From: Anaerolineales bacterium UBA877
Lineage (GTDB): Bacteria > Chloroflexota > Anaerolineae > Anaerolineales > Villigracilaceae
Length of the DNA stretch: 6,020 nucleotides
Assembly (NCBI GenBank): GCA_002294405.1
Contig: DBFP01000001.1
Coordinates: 35,071-41,090 of the forward strand
Direction: 5' to 3'
The notes under the pieces are model-generated. The model had not been told where the DNA came from. It did not search any database and saw only the letters and a program-made list of their open reading frames with translations. A program made the position numbers and the translations under genes. Of the stretch, positions 1 through 5,315 are shown in pieces; position 1 is the stretch's first letter, and the number at the start of each line of letters is the position of its first letter.

Positions 1-63
1 TATCTCAATTCCATACGATCGCTTTTTTCATGGATGGAAATCCGATTGATGCCCGGGCCGCGC

Positions 64-92
64 TTGCTTCTCCAGCCGCTTTATGCTAGACT
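64..92 (+). promoter_or_regulatory. Weak promoter candidate for the receiver-CpaE fusion gene
   Basis: TTGCTT (64-69) and TAGACT (87-92) are 17 bp apart, which is the usual spacing for a housekeeping sigma promoter. Each hexamer matches the consensus only partly (3/6 and 4/6). An alternative -10 is TATGCT at 82-87, but it has no -35 at the right distance. Either choice would give a leader of about 20-25 nt carrying the strong ribosome binding site. The true promoter could lie upstream of the window. Confidence 0.2.
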
Positions 93-106
93 TTGTTCAT
101 GATCGT

Positions 107-111
107 GGAGG
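107..111 (+). promoter_or_regulatory. Ribosome binding site that fixes the start at 119
   Basis: GGAGG lies seven bases before ATG 119. The in-frame ATG at 83 has no such site and would add 12 residues (beginning MLDFVHDRGG) ahead of the first beta strand of the receiver domain, which no receiver needs. The start is therefore placed at 119. Confidence 0.85.
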
Positions 112-118
112 CTGTTCC

Positions 119-1285
119 ATGGCTGAAAAAATCCTTATCATAGATGATGACGTGGATACCCTGAAACTGGTGGGGATGATGCTTCAGAAGCAGGGATATC
201 GCATCATTGCTTCCGCAAATGGCGAGCAGGGATTGATGCAGGCTGAAGCTGAAAATCCAGATTTAATCCTCCTGGATGTCATGATGCCGGATATGGATGG
301 CTTCGAGGTTGCCAGGCGCCTGCGGGCAAATTCAAATATGGCCAACACCCCCATTCTCATGTTTACCGCCAAAACCCAGTTGGACGATAAAGTGACCGGG
401 TTTGAGGCTGGCGCTGATGATTACCTGACCAAACCAACCCATCCCACCGAGTTAAGCGCCCATATCAAGGCCCTGCTGGCGCGCTCCAGCAAAGGGAAAA
501 TCTCCGCCATGGCGGTACCCTCAGAGAAACGCGCCATGACTGTCGGCATAATTGCACCCCAGGGAGGACAGGGGGTTACCACGGTTGCAGTCAACCTGGG
601 GGATGCCCTGCACACATTGACGGACGGGGACATCATTGTTGCTGAACTCCGACCTGGAATGGGCACCCTCGGTCCCGATTTGGGAGAACCCAATCCCACC
701 TCCCTGACCGACCTCATCTCCGCCAATTTGTCGGATATCACCCGTCAACGAATCCAGGAGAAACTCTTCACCCATAAAACCGGGCTCCGTTTGCTGTTGG
801 GGTCTGTGCAGGCAAAAGACGGTCTGATAAAAAACCTCCCAACCATGATGGAAACCCTGGTCAACCGGATGAGTTACCTGACCCCTTATCTTGTCCTCGA
901 CCTGGGTTCCGGGCTTACACCCCTGAGCCAGAGCCTGCTGCCCTCGTGTAATACTCTGCTTGTTCTCGTTGAACCCATCGCCAATTCGGTCATCCGCTCA
1001 AGGGTGCTCATTGCAGACCTGGGGATCATGACCGGTGGCGGCGAGAATATCCATGCTGTTGTGGTCAATCGCATTCGGACCGATACCCAGCTTAATATGG
1101 CCCAGGTGGAGCAACTCCTTGGTCAGACCCCGCTGCTTGCCATCACTCCCGCCCCCGAACTGTTTTACTCCGCCGTGCGCGTGAATTCAACCGCATTTTC
1201 CATCGGTCCCGACAGCCTGACAGCCCAGCAGTTCACCAAGCTCGCCAAGTCAGTGTTGGAATTTGAAAAGCAAAAGAAGGATTGA
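119..1285 (+). CDS. Receiver domain fused to a CpaE/MinD-like (degenerate ParA) domain
   Basis: A 388-residue cytoplasmic response regulator. Residues 1-122 form a complete CheY-like receiver: acidic pocket D9/D10, phospho-acceptor D53 within LLDVMMPD, switch T83 and K105 in the LTKP motif. This half should accept phosphate from a histidine kinase. After a short linker (about 123-139), residues 140-388 look like the SIMIBI/ParA fold of CpaE proteins, with a P-loop position at 146-155 (APQGGQGVTT), a switch-like strand around 172-189, and a Walker B/A'-like LVLDLGSGL at 258-266 followed by a LLVLVEP strand. The P-loop is degenerate: the signature lysine of KGG is Q148 and the GKT lysine is V153, so ATP hydrolysis is doubtful. 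CpaE relatives help localise or regulate Flp/Tad pilus assembly, but no pilus gene or kinase is in view, so the output is unknown. It ends convergently with mutL. The receiver call is very secure; the CpaE-like label for the second half is fairly secure. Confidence 0.9.
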   Translation: MAEKILIIDDDVDTLKLVGMMLQKQGYRIIASANGEQGLMQAEAENPDLILLDVMMPDMDGFEVARRLRANSNMANTPILMFTAKTQLDDKVTGFEAGADDYLTKPTHPTELSAHIKALLARSSKGKISAMAVPSEKRAMTVGIIAPQGGQGVTTVAVNLGDALHTLTDGDIIVAELRPGMGTLGPDLGEPNPTSLTDLISANLSDITRQRIQEKLFTHKTGLRLLLGSVQAKDGLIKNLPTMMETLVNRMSYLTPYLVLDLGSGLTPLSQSLLPSCNTLLVLVEPIANSVIRSRVLIADLGIMTGGGENIHAVVVNRIRTDTQLNMAQVEQLLGQTPLLAITPAPELFYSAVRVNSTAFSIGPDSLTAQQFTKLAKSVLEFEKQKKD

Positions 1286-1330
1286 GTTTTAGGGGATTTA
1301 ATTTTCGATATCTGTGCTGGTCCGCTGGGG

Positions 1331-1349
1331 GGATAAACTTGTTTTATCC
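1331..1349. terminator. Hairpin between the convergent genes, possible weak terminator
   Basis: GGATAAA (1331-1337) and TTTATCC (1343-1349) form a perfect 7-bp stem with a 5-base loop. It could be extended by GGG/CCC pairs across a 4-base bulge (CCC at 1354-1356). It sits 45 bp after the fusion gene's stop and about 60 bp beyond the mutL stop on the other strand. No T-run follows on either side, so termination is plausible from location only. Confidence 0.3.
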
Positions 1350-1407
1350 AATTCCCTGGGGTCCTGCTCAACCTGGTCCCACTTCACGTTAAAAATACGC
1401 TTTAATT

Positions 1408-3171
1408 TCAGCGCGCACCCTTGCGTCCAAATTGCCGTTCAAGGGTGTCCACCGATAAATGGATCATCGTTGGTCTCCCATGGGGACAAGTACGCGGCGA
1501 TGCACAAATCTCCAGGTCTTTCAACAGGATTCTTTGTTCTTCGGGGGAAAGCACCTGGCCGGCTTTAACCGCCAGTCGCTTGCAGACACGCCCGGCAATT
1601 TTCGCTTCCAGCTCATTTTGGAAAGGGGACTCGTCCTCTTCAAAATCTTCCACCAGTGCCCGCAACGCCATCGCCGGGTCTGAATTGGCGAACAAGGCCG
1701 GCATGGCGCGCACTTGATAACTGTTCTGCCCGAATGATTCCACTTGAAAACCCAGGTGGATTAACACCGGCAATTGATCTTCCAGCAGTTTTGCACTGGC
1801 GGGTGGCAGGTGCACCACTTCAGGAGCCAGGAGGATCTGGGAAGGGATCGTCTTTTGCTCGTGCTGCGAGAGGAGTTTCTCAAATAATACCCTTTCGTGG
1901 GCTGCATGCTGGTCGATTAGATACAGGCCATCCGGGCCTTCCGCCACCAGGTAAGTCGCGCCAATCTGGCCGATCAATCGGAGCAGAGGAACTGCCATGT
2001 TAAGCATGGCATGCGGCTGGTCAGTGTTTGTCATTGCAGAAGAAACGCCTGCGTTCAGCCCAATCTCCTGCTCCTGACTGCCGATATCCAAATTATCATG
2101 CCCGAGTCTCCAATTCAGGTCGATCATCCCGGAATCAGTCCGGGAATTCCCCCATAAGGCTTGCGGACCCGGGTGCGGCACGGGTGTGAAAGCCAAAATG
2201 GCATGCCGCGTTGCACGCTGAACGAAACTGAAAACTTTATCCGGATTCTTGAATCGCACTTCTGCCTTGGCTGGATGGACATTCACGTCCACTTCTCCAG
2301 GAGGCAGTTCGAGGAACAGGGTGGCAATCGGAAACCGTCCCACCATTAGCAGGGTGTGGTATGCCTGGAGTACTGCCGTGTTCAGGGGGGTATCCTGCAC
2401 CCACCTCCCGTTGACGAAGAATGTGATCTCTTTGCGGGTGGAGCGGGTCAGTCCGATGGGGCTGATGTATCCGCTGATTTTGAATCCTTCCTCTTCCGCG
2501 ATGACCTCCAGCATCTGGCGGGCAGTGTCAACTCCATAAAGGCTGGCAAGGATTGCCCGTCTATCCCCATCTCCGCTGGTTTGCAGGGAGGCAGTATTTC
2601 CTTCATGGGATTTGAATCGGACCTGGGGATAAGCCAATGCATATCTCACCACCAGCGTGTCAATCACCCTCCTTTCAGTCATATCCTGCTTTATGAATTT
2701 CAACCTCGCAGGCACGTTGTAGAAAAGTTCTTCCACGCTTGCCGAGGTGCCCACCGGCGCGCCGACTTTTTCAAGCCTGTCGACGGCACCCCCCTCCACA
2801 TGCAGCCTGACCCCTGAAGGAGCGTCTGCCACCCGGGAGATGATGGTCAGTCGCGAGACTGAGCCTATGGAAGCCAGTGCCTCCCCGCGGAAACCGAGGG
2901 TGGCAATGCGAAACAAGTCCTCGGCTGTAACAAGTTTGGAGGTTGCGTGGCGCTCAACAGCCAGTTTCATTTCATCGGCTGGAATGCCCGTCCCGTCATC
3001 CGTCACCTGGATTAAAGTTCGGCCTGCCCCGGCGATATTAACGGTGATTGATTTCGCCCCGGCGTCCAGGGCATTCTCCAGCAGTTCCTTTACCACCGAG
3101 GCAGGACGTTCCACGACTTCGCCGGCAGCGATTTGCGAAGCAACCTCGGGGGATAAAACGCGGATGGTCAT
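1408..3171 (-). CDS. mutL: DNA mismatch repair protein MutL (endonuclease type)
   Basis: A 587-residue MutL, the ATP-driven link between mismatch-bound MutS and strand incision. The N-terminal GHKL ATPase (about 1-215) is intact: E29 and N33 in KELLENALDAG, D58 in TDDGTGIP, ATSK at 76-79 and GFRGEAL at 93-99, using the same numbering as E. coli MutL. The transducer region follows (about 216-330, including the NVHPAK motif), then a low-conservation linker (about 330-395) and the C-terminal dimerisation domain. That domain carries the full DQHA(X)2E(X)4E metal motif at 420-431, a CKRLAVKAGQ stretch from 530 and CPHGRP at 562-567. This points to a MutL that nicks DNA itself, as in bacteria lacking MutH. 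The start is secure: an in-frame TAG lies three codons upstream and later Met codons would delete the ATPase motifs. No Shine-Dalgarno precedes it. MutS is not in the window. The gene is divergent from the nucleotidase, with 27 bp between start codons. Confidence 0.97.
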   Translation of the reverse strand: MTIRVLSPEVASQIAAGEVVERPASVVKELLENALDAGAKSITVNIAGAGRTLIQVTDDGTGIPADEMKLAVERHATSKLVTAEDLFRIATLGFRGEALASIGSVSRLTIISRVADAPSGVRLHVEGGAVDRLEKVGAPVGTSASVEELFYNVPARLKFIKQDMTERRVIDTLVVRYALAYPQVRFKSHEGNTASLQTSGDGDRRAILASLYGVDTARQMLEVIAEEEGFKISGYISPIGLTRSTRKEITFFVNGRWVQDTPLNTAVLQAYHTLLMVGRFPIATLFLELPPGEVDVNVHPAKAEVRFKNPDKVFSFVQRATRHAILAFTPVPHPGPQALWGNSRTDSGMIDLNWRLGHDNLDIGSQEQEIGLNAGVSSAMTNTDQPHAMLNMAVPLLRLIGQIGATYLVAEGPDGLYLIDQHAAHERVLFEKLLSQHEQKTIPSQILLAPEVVHLPPASAKLLEDQLPVLIHLGFQVESFGQNSYQVRAMPALFANSDPAMALRALVEDFEEDESPFQNELEAKIAGRVCKRLAVKAGQVLSPEEQRILLKDLEICASPRTCPHGRPTMIHLSVDTLERQFGRKGAR

Positions 3172-3177
3172 GTCTTT

Positions 3178-3183
3178 ATTCTA
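3178..3183 (-). promoter_or_regulatory. -10 element candidate for mutL, leaderless geometry
   Basis: Read on the minus strand, TAGAAT is followed by six bases (AAAGAC) and then the mutL ATG. Transcription starting about seven bases after the hexamer would begin at or next to the start codon. No consensus -35 is seen at 16-18 bp; a TTGAAA lies 21 bp upstream, which is too far. The absence of a Shine-Dalgarno supports leaderless initiation. It is separated by 3 bp from the opposing -10 element. Confidence 0.4.
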
Positions 3184-3186
3184 CCG

Positions 3187-3192
3187 TATAAT
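3187..3192 (+). promoter_or_regulatory. -10 element (TATAAT) of the nucleotidase gene, leaderless geometry
   Basis: A perfect TATAAT is followed by six bases (ATCGCC) and then ATG 3199, so the predicted transcription start coincides with the start codon. A partial -35, TGGTCA at 3165-3170 (4/6 match), lies 16 bp upstream inside the first codons of mutL. No Shine-Dalgarno exists between the -10 and the ATG, and there would be no room for one in the transcript. Confidence 0.55.
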
Positions 3193-3198
3193 ATCGCC

Positions 3199-3831
3199 AT
3201 GCGTTTTCAAACCATTTTCTTTGATCTTGATGAGACACTTTACCCAAAGTCAAGCGGATTGTGGGCTGCCATCGGAGGGCGCATCAATTTGTACTTGCAT
3301 GAACGGATGGGATTTCCATTGGAAAAGATAGAAAGCCTGCGCGACGGATATTTCCGCGAGTATGGGACTACTTTACGCGGCTTGCAGGCCAACTACCCGG
3401 TGGATATGGAAGATTACCTTGCATTTGTTCATGATGTTCCCTTGGAACACCACCTCCACCCGGATCCAGAATTGCGCCGGGTTATCGAGGTCCTCCCCGG
3501 CAGAAAATATATTTTTACTAATGCCGACTGCCTGCATGCGAACCGCGTTCTCGAAACATTGGGCTTGCAGGGATTGTTTGAAGGCATCCTGGATGTGCAC
3601 ACGGTTGCCCCTTATTGCAAACCAATGCCGGAATCGTTTGAACTTGCCCTCGCGGCTGCCGGCTCACCAGACCCGCACCTCTGCGCATTGATCGACGACC
3701 AGGCGCGCGTCACGCGCATTGCCCGGAACATGGGGATTTTCTCAATCCTGGTGGGGGGCCAACCTGACAGCCAGGATGCCGATGCCGTCCTTGTTAATTG
3801 GTCGGAATTCCCCGGGTTGCTCGTCGAGTGA
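3199..3831 (+). CDS. HAD-superfamily pyrimidine 5'-nucleotidase
   Basis: A 210-residue soluble HAD phosphatase that most likely removes phosphate from pyrimidine nucleoside 5'-monophosphates. All four HAD motifs are visible: FFDLDETLY with nucleophile D9 and acid/base D11 (motif I), FTNAD with T107-N108 (II), K141 in CKP (III) and LIDDQ with D166/D167 (IV). The helical cap between motifs I and II contains YFREYGTTLRGL (51-62), which resembles the Sdt1-like pyrimidine 5'-nucleotidase group and separates it from phosphoglycolate phosphatases and dehalogenases. The start must be ATG 3199 because the next Met (residue 37) would lose motif I. There is no ribosome binding site, and TATAAT lies six bases upstream, so the mRNA is probably leaderless. 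It is divergent from mutL, which suggests a nucleotide-pool role. Exact substrate preference cannot be read from the sequence, and flavin or sugar phosphates remain possible. Confidence 0.88.
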   Translation: MRFQTIFFDLDETLYPKSSGLWAAIGGRINLYLHERMGFPLEKIESLRDGYFREYGTTLRGLQANYPVDMEDYLAFVHDVPLEHHLHPDPELRRVIEVLPGRKYIFTNADCLHANRVLETLGLQGLFEGILDVHTVAPYCKPMPESFELALAAAGSPDPHLCALIDDQARVTRIARNMGIFSILVGGQPDSQDADAVLVNWSEFPGLLVE

Positions 3832-3869
3832 CTCTAACGCTGCTCTTATACCCGCTTGTTAAAATAATT

Positions 3870-3887
3870 GGGACAATAAATGTACCC
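3870..3887 (+). repeat. Short hairpin downstream of the nucleotidase gene
   Basis: GGGACA (3870-3875) pairs with TGT-CCC (3881-3887) across an ATAAA loop, with one bulged A at 3884. It starts 38 bases after the nucleotidase stop. Only TT AAGATTT follows rather than a T-run, so it is at best a weak terminator. Confidence 0.3.
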
Positions 3888-3893
3888 TTAAGA

Positions 3894-3936
3894 TTTGAGG
3901 CCTTCAAACCTGGATTTCATTTTGTGTTAATCCAGG
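3894..3936 (+). repeat. Two abutting inverted repeats upstream of the S41 peptidase gene
   Basis: TTTGA (3894-3898) and TCAAA (3904-3908) form a small dyad around GGCCT. The next base begins a second, stronger one: CCTGGATT (3909-3916) and AATCCAGG (3929-3936), a perfect 8-bp inverted repeat with a 12-base AT-rich spacer. The second dyad lies just upstream of the -10 candidate at 3942, where a -35 would normally be, so it could be a repressor or activator site. It could instead be transcript structure. No trans-acting protein is indicated. Confidence 0.45.
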
Positions 3937-3938
3937 AA

Positions 3939-3947
3939 TGATATAGT
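3939..3947 (+). promoter_or_regulatory. Extended -10 promoter candidate for the S41 peptidase gene
   Basis: TGATATAGT matches the extended -10 form TGN-TATAnT, which can work without a good -35, and none is visible here. Transcription would start near 3954 and give a leader of about 27 nt that includes the ribosome binding site. A 10-bp AT palindrome (TTTATATAAA, 3953-3962) lies at the predicted start. Confidence 0.45.
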
Positions 3948-3964
3948 TTATTTTTATATAAATA

Positions 3965-3979
3965 GAAATGGGAGATTTC
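3965..3979 (+). promoter_or_regulatory. Ribosome binding site in the loop of a mini-hairpin
   Basis: GGGAGA (3970-3975) lies at good distance from ATG 3981 and supports that start. GAAAT (3965-3969) and ATTTC (3975-3979) can pair to place GGGAG in the 5-base loop. The stem is weak and AU-rich, so it would present the site rather than lock it. Confidence 0.6.
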
Positions 3980-3980
3980 C

Positions 3981-5234
3981 ATGAGTAAAACCCTGCGTTC
4001 CATCCTGATCGCCCTGGTGGCAGTTATTTTAATTGGGTCTGCATTTGGTTTCGGGTATGGCGTGGGGAACGTCTTCCCTGCCGGAAAGGTTTTCCCGGCG
4101 CTGCAGCTGCCTTTCGGTTCGACCCCCACGCCCACCCCCACCACCGATGCCAGCCAGGGAGGGACCTCGCCCGATTTGCAATCCCAATTTGCACCTTTCT
4201 GGCAGGCCTGGGTCCTCGTCCACCAGAACTACGTCGACCAGCCGGTCGATGATACCAAACTCGTCCAAGGGGCAATCAGCGGCATGATGAATGCCTTGGG
4301 TGACCCCCACAGCGGGTATTGGACCCCGAAGCAAACCACCGATGCCAACATGGCCATGCAGGGGGCTTACGATGGGATCGGTGCTTACGTGGACACGCGG
4401 GGTGCTTATTTAACCGTTACCAAGACCATCCCTGGATATCCCGCTGAAAAGGCCGGTCTGCAAACCGGCGATCAGATCACTGCGGTGGACGGCCAGGATA
4501 TGACCGGGATTGATCCGGACCTGGTCAGGATGACCAAGGTTATGGGTCCGGCTGGAACGGATGTCCATTTGACAGTGCTCCGTGCTGGCGTTGACAAACC
4601 GCTTGAGTTTACGATCACGCGCGCCCATATAGTCATCCCCAGCGTTACAAGTAAAATGCTTGACAATAAAATCGCATACATCCAGATCTCGGTGTTCGGG
4701 GATACGACCGCAAAGGACTTCCATGACCAGTTGGGTCTGTTGATGGCCCAGAACCCGGCTGGCATCATTCTTGACTTGCGGGACAACGGTGGCGGCTACC
4801 TGTATGCTGGAATTGCGGTGGCTTCAGAATTCATTGATCACGGCGTTATCGTCACGGAACAATACAGCGATGGGACCAGGGATCCACAAAATGCCACCTC
4901 CGATGGTCTTGCGACCAAACTCCCGCTGGTGGTGCTGGTGAATGGTAATACCGCCTCGGCTTCGGAGATCGTGGCAGGCGCGATCCAGGACGATGGTCGC
5001 GGCAAACTGGTTGGTGAGCTGACCTACGGAAAAGGATCAGTGCAGAACTGGTTGCCGCTTTCAGATGGAGGCACAGCGCGCATCACCATTGCCAAATGGT
5101 TGACCCCCAATGGTCGCACCATTGATAAGGTCGGTCTGACCCCCGATGAGGTGGTTAAATTGACCCAGGAAGATGTTACCGCCAAACGCGATCCACAATT
5201 GGATGCAGCGGTACAGCTGCTCCTGCATCCTTAA
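3981..5234 (+). CDS. S41-family C-terminal processing peptidase (CtpA/CtpB type)
   Basis: A 417-residue serine peptidase that trims or degrades proteins outside the cytoplasmic membrane. Residues 7-29 are an uncleaved-looking signal anchor (Gly-rich at its end), followed by an extracytoplasmic Thr-Pro linker, TPTPTPTT at 48-55. Residues about 66-115 are the N-terminal helical part with ALGDPHSGYW. A PDZ domain spans roughly 118-200 (GIGAYV; PAEKAGLQTGDQITAVDG), where C-terminal tails normally bind. The catalytic core runs to about 395: DLRDNGGG at 265-272, nucleophile S326 in NTASASEI, base K351 in YGKGSVQ and Q355. The Ser-Lys distance of 25 equals that of the Prc and CtpB families, so the enzyme should be active. 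The C-terminal part ends at 417 without further domains, so it is the short CtpA/CtpB form rather than the long Prc. The ribosome binding site and membrane anchor agree on the start. Its substrate is unknown. It precedes the zinc peptidase gene in the same direction, 81 bp away. Confidence 0.95.
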   Translation: MSKTLRSILIALVAVILIGSAFGFGYGVGNVFPAGKVFPALQLPFGSTPTPTPTTDASQGGTSPDLQSQFAPFWQAWVLVHQNYVDQPVDDTKLVQGAISGMMNALGDPHSGYWTPKQTTDANMAMQGAYDGIGAYVDTRGAYLTVTKTIPGYPAEKAGLQTGDQITAVDGQDMTGIDPDLVRMTKVMGPAGTDVHLTVLRAGVDKPLEFTITRAHIVIPSVTSKMLDNKIAYIQISVFGDTTAKDFHDQLGLLMAQNPAGIILDLRDNGGGYLYAGIAVASEFIDHGVIVTEQYSDGTRDPQNATSDGLATKLPLVVLVNGNTASASEIVAGAIQDDGRGKLVGELTYGKGSVQNWLPLSDGGTARITIAKWLTPNGRTIDKVGLTPDEVVKLTQEDVTAKRDPQLDAAVQLLLHP

Positions 5235-5261
5235 CTTCAAGGTGTTTCCTGTTTTTTAAGA

Positions 5262-5302
5262 TCAATCGACCAAATATCCCCCCCATGGGATTGATTGGTT
5301 GA
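5262..5302 (+). promoter_or_regulatory. Imperfect 5'-UTR hairpin abutting the zinc-peptidase ribosome binding site
   Basis: TCAATCGACCAA (5262-5273) pairs with TTGATTGGTTGA (5291-5302): nine Watson-Crick pairs, two G-U wobbles in RNA and one C-A mismatch. Beyond a three-base bulge (5274-5276), TCCC (5277-5280) pairs with GGGA (5287-5290), leaving a CCCCAT loop. The 3' arm is continuous and ends one base before AAGGAG. A T-run (5252-5257) lies before the hairpin, not after it, so it does not look like an intrinsic terminator. It could protect mRNA ends, attenuate translation or bind a regulator. Confidence 0.45.
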
Positions 5303-5308
5303 AAGGAG
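5303..5308 (+). promoter_or_regulatory. Ribosome binding site of the zinc metallopeptidase gene
   Basis: AAGGAG lies seven bases before ATG 5316. It fixes the start of a gene whose frame has no stop codon inside the window. Confidence 0.85.
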
Positions 5309-5315
5309 CGCAATC

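Noticed and set aside
1..102. Open frames at the left edge (to a TGA at 100-102 in one frame and a TAG at 87-89 in another)
   Set aside because: Both are too short to judge. They overlap each other and neither translation matches a family I recognise. One could be the tail of an upstream gene, but this cannot be supported.
83..118. Upstream in-frame ATG that would lengthen the receiver fusion by 12 residues
   Set aside because: ATG 119 has GGAGG at ideal spacing and starts directly at the first receiver beta strand. The extra residues fit no receiver domain.
2356..2817. Plus-strand open frame of 153 codons inside mutL
   Set aside because: It is antisense to the MutL transducer region, with no ribosome binding site or recognisable motif. 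mutL clearly explains the sequence.
2747..3331. Plus-strand open frame of 194 codons across the mutL start and the nucleotidase start
   Set aside because: It lies antisense to the conserved MutL ATPase domain and overlaps the nucleotidase N-terminus out of frame. Its Ser/Thr-rich translation is typical of a shadow frame.
4122..4145. C-rich repetitive stretch as a possible tandem repeat element
   Set aside because: It encodes the Thr-Pro linker between the membrane anchor and the peptidase domain, a common feature of anchored extracytoplasmic proteins.
4029..4334. Minus-strand frames of about 80-100 codons over the start of the S41 peptidase gene
   Set aside because: Their Gly/Arg/Pro-rich translations mirror the Thr-Pro linker codons on the other strand. 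No start signals or domains are visible.
5252..5302. T-run plus hairpin as an intrinsic terminator for the S41 peptidase gene
   Set aside because: The T-run precedes the hairpin instead of following it, and only a 3-bp stem (AGG/CCT) lies before the T-run. On the opposite strand the run would be A, so neither direction fits.
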